In this document: positions 33,492-40,896 of the stretch, piece after piece
How the letters are laid out: every line of letters begins with the position of its first letter
Numbering within the stretch: the stretch's first letter is position 1
From: Lachnospiraceae bacterium
Lineage (GTDB): Bacteria; Bacillota; Clostridia; Lachnospirales; Lachnospiraceae
Assembly (NCBI GenBank): GCA_017555455.1
Contig: JAFZGJ010000099.1
Coordinates: 1-43,668, forward strand
Reading direction: 5' to 3'
Length of the DNA: 43,668 bases
Notes under the pieces: generated by a model
Seen by the model: the letters and a program-made list of their open reading frames with translations, nothing else
What the model was told of the DNA's origin: nothing
Database searches by the model: none
Made by a program: the position numbers and the translations under genes

Positions 33492-35328
33492 CGAAATCAT
33501 CCTTACTTCCCTTCGCTACAATTATCTTAATTGTTCTTGGTGGTATGGAAATTGTTTTTTCAATTTCTCCAATCCATTTTTCTTCCTGTTCTAAGGAAGT
33601 ATCCAATAATACTTCCCATTTATGTCCTCCCGGCACATTTGGCAATGCAAGGATATTTTCCTGCCAATGCATATTAAATCCTATATACATATAAGTATAA
33701 TCGCTATAATACAGGATTCCTCCTGCCTCCTCATTGGCTGCACTCCACTCCAGCTTCCATGCATCTGTTCCATGAAAAGACATATACGGATATTCTTCCC
33801 CATTTCGTCTTACTGTCTGTTCTTTTGACTTCTTTAAGAAAGAATTATCCTTCATAAAAGAAATCATACTCTTAGTAAACCTAAAATGAGCCTGATTTTT
33901 ATTCAAATCCTTCCAATTCAGCCAGCTAACCGTATTATCCTGACAATATGGATTATTATTTCCTCCCTGACTGTTTCCAAATTCATCTCCTGCTACAATA
34001 ACCGGAGTTCCCTTAGATAACATCAAAAAAGCAATTGCATTTCTCATCTGTCTTTCCCGAAGTGCAATAACATTTTTCTTTTTCGTAGGTCCTTCTACTC
34101 CACAATTCCAACTCACATTATGATTATTTCCGTCTCTTCCATTTTCACCATTCTCTTCGTTATGTTTACGATCAAAAGAAACCATATCTTTTAAGGTAAA
34201 GGTATTGTAATTTGTCAGATATACCATATTGGCAAACTGGTTTTGTTCCCGGTTTATAGCATGGAATGCTGCCTGCAGCGAACCAATGTCTCCCTTTAAA
34301 AACCTTCTTACAGCATACAAATACTCATCATTATAAACTGCCAGATTTTTATATGCCGGTGCATACCGGTAATCATAAATCTCATGGATAGGCATATATT
34401 CGTACATAATTTTAGTATTTAACAGTTCCGGTTGGGTAGCAATCACAGATACCGGTATATTAACTCCCAATAATCTTACACCATCAATATGATATTCTTT
34501 CACCCAATACTTAATAACTTCTAAAATATATGACCTCTCCACTGTTTGCGGAAAAAAGAATTGCATCACCACCTCAATATCTGCCTTGTGCAATTCCTTT
34601 ACCATATTTTTAAAAGAATTAATGGGATTTTTCCCTGCACTGTAAGCTGCTTTTGGAGCAAAATAACATGCTTCCTTAAATCCCCAATAATTAATCTTTG
34701 AAACCGGCTTTTCCTCCGGTACTGTCATATAATTTTCTTTTACATAATCCATGGTAAGAACCTTTGGCGGCTCTTTTTCACATTCCATAAATTCATAAGA
34801 TGGCAATAACTCAATGGCGGTAATTCCCAACTCCTTTAAATATGGAATTTTTTCTATAATACCTTCATAGGTACCTTTCTTTTTAACTCCTGAGGAAACA
34901 TGTTTGGTAAATCCTCTGACATGAAGCTGATAAATTACACTGCTTTCATACGGATGCATTAAAATTTTATCATCTTCCCATTTAAAATTTTCTATCCGTA
35001 TACCTGCGGAAATTAACCTCTTTTCCTCCTCTCCCCACACTTCATTACCACAAATAACCTTAGCATAGGGGTCTAAAATTTCCTTTCCGTTTTCCAAATA
35101 ATTATAAGTGTATTTTGACGGTTCTATATCTTCAATCACGATAGAATACATATTTCCTATACGATATTCTTCTGTTAATTTATATTCTTCTTCTTCTCCT
35201 GTAGTCTTTTCATATAATACAAGTGTTGTTTCTTTTTTCCGATTTATTTTCGATACAAATTGTACTGCCTTCTTTCCAACAACTGTTGATCCCATTGGAA
35301 AAGCTTCACCAATTCTGCTATTTCTCAT
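33469..35328 (-). CDS. Catalytically degenerate GH13 debranching-enzyme homologue
   Basis: The 619 residues resemble GlgX/isoamylase-type alpha-glucan debranching enzymes. They comprise an N-terminal CBM48-like domain (about 1-120), a barrel (about 130-480) and a C-terminal beta domain. Non-catalytic family blocks are well kept: SSVIYQLHVRGFT, KHNEENGENGRDG, NVSWNCGVEG, and the KGTPVIVAGDEFGNSQGGNNNPYCQDN region. The active site is lost. Region I reads VVMQFFFPQ (253-261) instead of a DVVxNH type, region II reads DGVRLLG (282-288) with Leu287 at the nucleophile Asp, and region IV reads NYNTFTL (373-379) with Asn375 for the stabilising Asp and Tyr374 for His. Glu310 may be the remaining acid. 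It probably binds glucans without cutting them. Confidence 0.85.
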   Translation of the reverse strand: MRNSRIGEAFPMGSTVVGKKAVQFVSKINRKKETTLVLYEKTTGEEEEYKLTEEYRIGNMYSIVIEDIEPSKYTYNYLENGKEILDPYAKVICGNEVWGEEEKRLISAGIRIENFKWEDDKILMHPYESSVIYQLHVRGFTKHVSSGVKKKGTYEGIIEKIPYLKELGITAIELLPSYEFMECEKEPPKVLTMDYVKENYMTVPEEKPVSKINYWGFKEACYFAPKAAYSAGKNPINSFKNMVKELHKADIEVVMQFFFPQTVERSYILEVIKYWVKEYHIDGVRLLGVNIPVSVIATQPELLNTKIMYEYMPIHEIYDYRYAPAYKNLAVYNDEYLYAVRRFLKGDIGSLQAAFHAINREQNQFANMVYLTNYNTFTLKDMVSFDRKHNEENGENGRDGNNHNVSWNCGVEGPTKKKNVIALRERQMRNAIAFLMLSKGTPVIVAGDEFGNSQGGNNNPYCQDNTVSWLNWKDLNKNQAHFRFTKSMISFMKDNSFLKKSKEQTVRRNGEEYPYMSFHGTDAWKLEWSAANEEAGGILYYSDYTYMYIGFNMHWQENILALPNVPGGHKWEVLLDTSLEQEEKWIGEIEKTISIPPRTIKIIVAKGSKDDFDESVSAF

Positions 35329-35399
35329 CCATTTCTCCCATTCTTCACACTATTTATATAACTATATCATATTTTCAGACTCTTGGGAAATATTTTGTC

Positions 35400-35428
35400 T
35401 TGTAATTGGTACAAATTGTTAGTAGAAT
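35400..35428 (+). promoter_or_regulatory. Promoter of the DUF1292 gene
   Basis: TTGTAA (35400-35405) and TAGAAT (35423-35428) have a 17-base spacer. A strong AGGAGG site precedes the ATG at 35471. Confidence 0.62.
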
Positions 35429-35470
35429 ATATTTATTCAAAGCCAAGTAAATTAAAGGAGGAACCTTATT

Positions 35471-35791
35471 ATGGGCAAAAACGAAAATTTAGATGAAGAA
35501 ATGACTGTAGAATTAAATCTTGAAGATGGTACTACTGTTGTTTGTGCAATCATAACTATTTTAGATGTGGAAGGTCAGGATTACATTGTACTTCTTCCAT
35601 TGGATGAAAACGGAGAAAATGAAGATGGTGAAGTTTGGTTCTATCGCTACAGTGAAAATCCGGATGATCCTAACGAAGAACCTGAACTTGGTTTCATTGA
35701 CAGCGACGAAGAATACGAAGCTGTTGCAGATGCTTTCGATGAATATTTGGATGGCGTTGAATTTGATGAAATTATTGAAGGGGAAGAATAA
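35471..35791 (+). CDS. DUF1292 family acidic protein
   Basis: This 106-residue, very acidic cytoplasmic protein has the DUF1292 pattern: a beta-rich core (VELNLEDGTTVVCAIITILDVEGQDYIVLLPLD, then GEVWFYRYSE) and an acidic C-terminus (DSDEEYEAVADAFDEYLD). The family is widespread in Firmicutes and of unknown function, often found near yrzL/yrrK elsewhere, though not here. It has its own promoter and a bidirectional terminator and stands alone. Confidence 0.88.
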   Translation: MGKNENLDEEMTVELNLEDGTTVVCAIITILDVEGQDYIVLLPLDENGENEDGEVWFYRYSENPDDPNEEPELGFIDSDEEYEAVADAFDEYLDGVEFDEIIEGEE

Positions 35792-35793
35792 AT

Positions 35794-35823
35794 AAAAAAT
35801 GACGGGTTTAACCGTCATTTTTT
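35794..35823. terminator. Bidirectional terminator between convergent genes
   Basis: AAAAAATGACGG (35794-35805) pairs with CCGTCATTTTTT (35812-35823). It lies 3 bases after the DUF1292 stop and touches the stop codon of the minus-strand gene at 35822. Confidence 0.9.
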
Positions 35824-36280
35824 ATTGTCTGTTAAAATAATCCAATCCATCATCAGGATAAAAGAAAGTTCTGATATATCCGTCTACAGATACAATTACA
35901 AAGCTATTTGTTTCTTCGTGATAATATACATCATCACCATCTTCCTCTTCTATTCTATGTAAAGAATCCGGATTATTAATCACTTCACCGGCCGCAGCCT
36001 CATAGCTCTTGGCACTATCAAACCCCATTTCTTTTCCATGTTTTTCGTAATGTTCGTTCAATAATTTTTCATTACGAAAGCTATAAGTTATCTCCTGAAC
36101 ATACTGCTCTTCTACAACAACCTGACTTTCAACCTGTTGCTGTTCTTCTACAATAATTGCGGGTTGTTGTGAAACCGTAGTTTCTACATCCGAAACTGTC
36201 CCTACTACCCCTGTTCCACCAAACAAAATAACTAATATGGCTATTATATAATATAACCATGATTTCTTATTCTTTTTCAT
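35822..36280 (-). CDS. Membrane-anchored protein with CdiA-tRNase/BECR-like C-terminal domain
   Basis: The protein has 152 residues. A basic start and one membrane helix (about 8-28) precede a Gln/Val/Glu-rich linker (about 30-62) and a compact C-terminal domain (about 64-152). The domain has HYEKHGKEMGF (His77, His81), a helix with SYEAAA, then DGDDVYYHEETNSFVIVSVDGYIRTFFYPDDG. This order resembles the C-terminal tRNase domain of CdiA-type toxins and the broader BECR nuclease group; I judge this by pattern only. No immunity gene is adjacent. The open frame runs to 36430, but those 50 extra codons are the structured repeat. GAGAGG at about 36289-36294 fits the ATG at 36280. Confidence 0.65.
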   Translation of the reverse strand: MKKNKKSWLYYIIAILVILFGGTGVVGTVSDVETTVSQQPAIIVEEQQQVESQVVVEEQYVQEITYSFRNEKLLNEHYEKHGKEMGFDSAKSYEAAAGEVINNPDSLHRIEEEDGDDVYYHEETNSFVIVSVDGYIRTFFYPDDGLDYFNRQ

Positions 36281-36331
36281 TTTATTATTACCTCTCAACA
36301 AACAGGAACGGAAAAGTTCTATTATATTATA

Positions 36332-36475
36332 GTTTTTGTTTATACATATCCAACTTGTACACATCTGTGAGACATTGTACGCAAGAAACGGACAATAACA
36401 CTTTATAGTTATTGTCCGTTGATTGAGCACAATGTAACGAGCAGCAAGCGAACAAGGGATATGTATAACAAAAAC
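36332..36475 (-). repeat. Structured intergenic repeat, copy 2 (candidate RNA)
   Basis: This is the reverse-strand partner of the element at 5548-5696. On the minus strand it begins GTTTTTGTTATACATATCC (complement of 36457-36475), which pairs with 36332-36351 with one bulge. The arms match copy 1 nearly base for base (CCCTTGTTCGCTT, TCGTTACATT, AATGTCTCACAGATG, GTACAAGTTGGATAT). ACATTGT (36372-36378) pairs with ACAATGT (36429-36435). The apical stem is a perfect 13 bp (36387-36399 with 36408-36420), different in sequence from copy 1. It lies 33 bases after the ilvC stop and 51 bases before the next start, in the same sense as both genes. An outer GGAACGG/CCGTTCC pair (36305-36311, 36495-36501) may extend it. 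Confidence 0.8.
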
Positions 36476-36508
36476 GCCTTACATAATCTTACTCCCGTTC
36501 CGTCATTA

Positions 36509-37534
<1,026 letters not shown>

Positions 37535-37596
37535 TTATCCTCCATTTTTTAAATGCTTTTATAATTTAAGGTTTTCCCTAAAAATTCAACTATGGA

Positions 37597-38109
37597 TTAC
37601 TCGTTATCTAAATCAAGATAAACGATATCCTCTGTTCCTCGTCTTAAACCGGCAATACCAGTTCTTGCTAATTCTAAGATTTCGTAGCCTTCTAACAAAC
37701 TAAGGAAAGCATCCACCTTATCCTGATTACCGGTAAGTTCAATGATTAATCCTTCCGGCGAAACATCAATGATGTTTGCACGGAAAATATCTGCTACTGC
37801 GATAACACCCTGTCTTTCTTTTGCGCTGACTTTTACTTTGATTAAAGCCAATTCACGATAAACACTGGATTCCGGTTTTAATTCTTTCACATCTCGTACA
37901 TCTTCCAGTTTTGCTACCTGCTTTTCAATCTGTGCAAGAATTTCATCATCACCACTGGCTACAATAGTAATTCGTGTAATTCTTGAATCTGCTGTAGTTC
38001 CCGCTGTAATACTTTCGATATTGTATCCACGTCTGGAGAACAAACCTGAAATTCGGCTTAAAACACCGGAAGTATTATCTACCAATAACTGAAATACTTT
38101 TTTCTTCAT
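37597..38109 (-). CDS. ilvN: Acetolactate synthase small (regulatory) subunit
   Basis: This subunit activates IlvB and confers feedback control by branched-chain amino acids. Its 170 residues have an N-terminal ACT domain (FQLLVDNTSGVLSRISGLFSRRGYNIESITAG) and the C-terminal ALS-small domain (LALIKVKVSAKERQ to DIVYLD). The frame opens at 38118, but AGAGGA then overlaps the start; the ATG at 38109 has correct spacing. A consensus promoter directly upstream separates it from the second small subunit gene at 38226. Confidence 0.95.
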   Translation of the reverse strand: MKKKVFQLLVDNTSGVLSRISGLFSRRGYNIESITAGTTADSRITRITIVASGDDEILAQIEKQVAKLEDVRDVKELKPESSVYRELALIKVKVSAKERQGVIAVADIFRANIIDVSPEGLIIELTGNQDKVDAFLSLLEGYEILELARTGIAGLRRGTEDIVYLDLDNE

Positions 38110-38157
38110 AAAATACATCCTCTTTTTCAGCTCTTGCCGGCTGATTTTTCTTTACTT

Positions 38158-38186
38158 AATATATCAACATAAAAGCATATTGTCAA
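38158..38186 (-). promoter_or_regulatory. Internal promoter before ilvN-ilvC
   Basis: On the minus strand a consensus TTGACA (38181-38186) and TATATT (38158-38163) have a 17-base spacer, in the 116-base gap after the second small-subunit gene. It allows ilvN-ilvC expression apart from ilvB. A palindrome AACTATAAGTT lies just upstream, at about 38211-38221. Confidence 0.7.
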
Positions 38187-38225
38187 ATAATAACTTGTCA
38201 TGCCATCCATAACTATAAGTTATAT

Positions 38226-38711
38226 CTATTTTGTCTCACAACATTTCTTTAATGCTACTGTTCCGGTACGTGCAACTTCCACAATGCTAATTCCCTGTAA
38301 CATTTTAATGAATAACTGGGTTCGTTCCGGTACATCACATACCTGAATAATCATATGTGTTTTGGATATATCCACAATCTGGGCATTCATAATTTCACAA
38401 TTTTCCATAATATCTTTACGATTACCCTTATTATATTTTACCTTTAAAAGCATCAACTCTCTACTGATACTCTGCATTTCTTCAAAGGTATTCACCTTAA
38501 TAATGTCAATTTTCTTATTCAGCTGTTTTTCAATCTGCTCAATGGTTCTCTTATCCCCACTGCTTACAATCGTCATACAGGATACTTCCGGATCATCGGT
38601 TTCACCTACAACAAGAGAATCGATATTAAAATTTCTTCTGGCAAAGAGTCCGGATACTCTGGAAAGTACGCTTGGACGGTTTTCTACCAAAATAGAATAT
38701 ATTCTTTTCAT
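38226..38711 (-). CDS. Second acetolactate synthase small subunit
   Basis: This 161-residue ALS small-subunit paralogue has the same order as its neighbour: an ACT domain (YSILVENRPSVLSRVSGLFARRNFNIDSLVVGETDD) and a C-terminal half that keeps LMLLKVKY, a variant MIIQV strand and EVARTGTVAL. It shares the architecture but is clearly diverged from the ilvN at 37597. It starts 13 bases after the ilvB stop with GGGAGG before its ATG, so it is the small subunit translated together with ilvB. Confidence 0.92.
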   Translation of the reverse strand: MKRIYSILVENRPSVLSRVSGLFARRNFNIDSLVVGETDDPEVSCMTIVSSGDKRTIEQIEKQLNKKIDIIKVNTFEEMQSISRELMLLKVKYNKGNRKDIMENCEIMNAQIVDISKTHMIIQVCDVPERTQLFIKMLQGISIVEVARTGTVALKKCCETK

Positions 38712-38724
38712 ACGCTACCTCCCT

Positions 38725-40338
38725 TTACACTAAATCCATTGGATCTACCAGACATTCCATTAATACAGAACCTTCTGTGTTTAAGAACTTGTCGATTGCC
38801 GTATCTGCTTCAGACATATCTTTCACACGGATAAACGGCATATCGTAGGCTTGTGCAATTTTTTCCAAATCAGGACTTCCTGTCAAATCAATGACAGAGT
38901 AGTTGTCTTTATAAGTAAAATGCTGATACTGTCTTACCATACCAAGAACATTATTCTTTATTACCATAACCTTCACTGCTACACCATGCTGTCTCATGGT
39001 AGCCAGTTCCATCATAGACATCTGGAAAGAACCATCACCACAAACAGCCACAACCTGTCTGTCAGGTGCTCCTACTTTTGCGCCCATAGCAGCCGGAATG
39101 GAATATCCCATGGTTCCCATACCTCCGGAAGTCATAAATCTTCCGTTCTTAACTACATGATAATTACATGACCAAATCTGATTCTGTCCAACATCCGCAA
39201 CATATACCGCATCATCTTCCATTTTGTAAGATAATTTTTTAATAAATTCAGCCGGATCTACGTATTCAGGGTTTGGCGTTCTTTTCTTAGCCATAGTTTC
39301 CTTGTATGAATCCAATGCTTCAATCCAGGCATTATGTTCACATTCAATTTCTTCATTGCATAAATCTTCAAAAATGTGTTTTGCATCTCCAACCAACGGA
39401 ATGGTAGGACCTGCATTTTTCCCAATTTCACAAGGGTCAATATCGATATGTACTAAAACTTTGTTCTTAGTAATCAAATCCGGCTGGCTTACGGCACGGT
39501 CTGCCACTCTGGCACCAACCATAATCAAAAGGTCAGACTCATTCATGGCTCTGTTAGCATAAGCTTTTCCGTTATTACCTACATTACCGTAATACAATGG
39601 ATGTTCTGTAGGCATTACCCCTATTCCCATCATAGTTGTAACCACCGGAATTCTGAATTTTTCTGCAAAAGTTCTCAATTCTTCCTGTGCGTCGGAAAGA
39701 AATACTCCTCCTCCGGCACAAATAATAGGACTTTTTGCTTTTTCCAGTTCTTTTCCTACTTTATGAATCTGAACAATATTACCTTTTACAGTAGGCTTGT
39801 AGGTACGCATTTTGATTTCATCCGGATAACGGAACTTGCTCACCACCTGATTTTGTACATCAATAGGCACATCAATCAAAACAGGTCCTTTTCGACCGGT
39901 GTTGGCAATATAAAAAGCTTCTTTCATAATTCTTGGAATCTCTTCCGCATCTTTTACCAAATAACTGTATTTTACAAAGGATTCGGAAGCTCCTGTAATA
40001 TCTGCTTCTTGAAACACATCACTACCAAGCAGAGAAGAATCTACCTGTCCCGTAATACAAACCAAAGGAATACTATCTGCATAAGCGGTAGCAATCCCGG
40101 TAATCAAATTGGTTGCCCCAGGGCCGCTGGTTACTGCACACACACCAACTTTTCCTGTAACTCTGGCAAGTCCGCTGGCTGCATGAGCTGCATTTTGTTC
40201 TGTACGAATCAATACTGTTTTTACTTCTGAACTTAAAATACTATTATAAAAAGGACAAATTGCAACTCCCGGATAACCGAAAACAACGTCTACTTCTTCT
40301 TTTTCCAGGCATTTTACCAATAAATCTGCACCATTCAT
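38725..40338 (-). CDS. ilvB: Acetolactate synthase large (catalytic) subunit
   Basis: This ThDP/FAD enzyme makes acetolactate and acetohydroxybutyrate, the first step of branched-chain amino-acid synthesis. The 537 residues hold the ThDP catalytic Glu region VLIRTEQNAAHAASG, the GPGATNLITGIATAYADS block, and the ThDP-binding GDGSFQMSMMEL...NNVLGMVRQYQ segment near the C-terminus. GAGGAGG precedes the ATG. Its promoter is at 40369-40397, and no T-box leader is visible. Confidence 0.96.
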   Translation of the reverse strand: MNGADLLVKCLEKEEVDVVFGYPGVAICPFYNSILSSEVKTVLIRTEQNAAHAASGLARVTGKVGVCAVTSGPGATNLITGIATAYADSIPLVCITGQVDSSLLGSDVFQEADITGASESFVKYSYLVKDAEEIPRIMKEAFYIANTGRKGPVLIDVPIDVQNQVVSKFRYPDEIKMRTYKPTVKGNIVQIHKVGKELEKAKSPIICAGGGVFLSDAQEELRTFAEKFRIPVVTTMMGIGVMPTEHPLYYGNVGNNGKAYANRAMNESDLLIMVGARVADRAVSQPDLITKNKVLVHIDIDPCEIGKNAGPTIPLVGDAKHIFEDLCNEEIECEHNAWIEALDSYKETMAKKRTPNPEYVDPAEFIKKLSYKMEDDAVYVADVGQNQIWSCNYHVVKNGRFMTSGGMGTMGYSIPAAMGAKVGAPDRQVVAVCGDGSFQMSMMELATMRQHGVAVKVMVIKNNVLGMVRQYQHFTYKDNYSVIDLTGSPDLEKIAQAYDMPFIRVKDMSEADTAIDKFLNTEGSVLMECLVDPMDLV

Positions 40339-40368
40339 AATTGGTCCTCCTCGACAACATTTTCAAAC

Positions 40369-40397
40369 ATTTTAACACACTAAAGCACGAAACACAA
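40369..40397 (-). promoter_or_regulatory. Promoter of ilvB
   Basis: On the minus strand TTGTGT (40392-40397) and TAAAAT (40369-40374) have a 17-base spacer, in the 66-base gap upstream of ilvB. Confidence 0.6.
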
Positions 40398-40404
40398 CAA
40401 AAAA

Positions 40405-40824
40405 TTATCGAAATCTTCCAAAAAAACTTGATAATGGTGAAATCACTTTGTTAAAATCATCAATAGATTGATTTAATTTCTCAAAATCAATACTATTCAT
40501 ATTTTCCAAAGCCTGGGTTATGCCCTCACCGCTTTCTTCAACCAGTATTTTTGCACTTCCCAGCACCTCATCCACCTTCTCTGCGGTAAACACAATTTGT
40601 TCTGCCATATAAGAAATCTGCTCCAGTGCCACATTGGCATTATCCAAGGTAACAACAAGCTTAGGAACCAAAACACTTACGGAAATCAGTAATACAAGAA
40701 AAATTCCTGCCATGGCAAACATTAATGCTTTCATCATATTTAACTGTTTCTTTAAATAAGTTCTTTCGATTTCATTTTGTTCTCTGATGTCATCAATCAA
40801 TGTTTTTATATTTTTTTCTTCCAT
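40405..40824 (-). CDS. Membrane-anchored helical protein of unknown function
   Basis: The 139 residues comprise an N-terminal charged helix (about 1-30), one strongly hydrophobic membrane helix (about 31-55: ALMFAMAGIFLVLLISVSVLVPKLVVTL) and a helical, mildly acidic C-terminal half with heptad-like spacing (ANVALEQISYMAEQIVFTAEKVDEVLGSAKILVEE). No enzyme motif is present. Similar small anchored proteins are common in Lachnospiraceae. It lies between metH and ilvB on the same strand, 72 bases after metH. An AAAGGGAAG site precedes the ATG. Confidence 0.7.
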   Translation of the reverse strand: MEEKNIKTLIDDIREQNEIERTYLKKQLNMMKALMFAMAGIFLVLLISVSVLVPKLVVTLDNANVALEQISYMAEQIVFTAEKVDEVLGSAKILVEESGEGITQALENMNSIDFEKLNQSIDDFNKVISPLSSFFGRFR

Positions 40825-40896
40825 ATCACTCTTCCCTTTCTCTTTTATTCTGATTTTCTCCTTCTGATTTCTGTTATAGTTTCGCTTCCGGTATTT

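Noticed and set aside
33622..33828. Plus-strand frames antisense to the GH13-like and DUF5662 genes
   Set aside because: They are shadows of well-supported minus-strand genes and show no ribosome site.
38211..38225. AACTATAAGTT palindrome after the second small-subunit gene as a terminator
   Set aside because: The stem is very short and AT-only and no T-run follows, so it is noted only as a possible operator-like palindrome.
40339..40404. T-box or attenuator before ilvB
   Set aside because: Only 66 bases are available and they hold a plain promoter and ribosome site, with no hairpin plus T-run.
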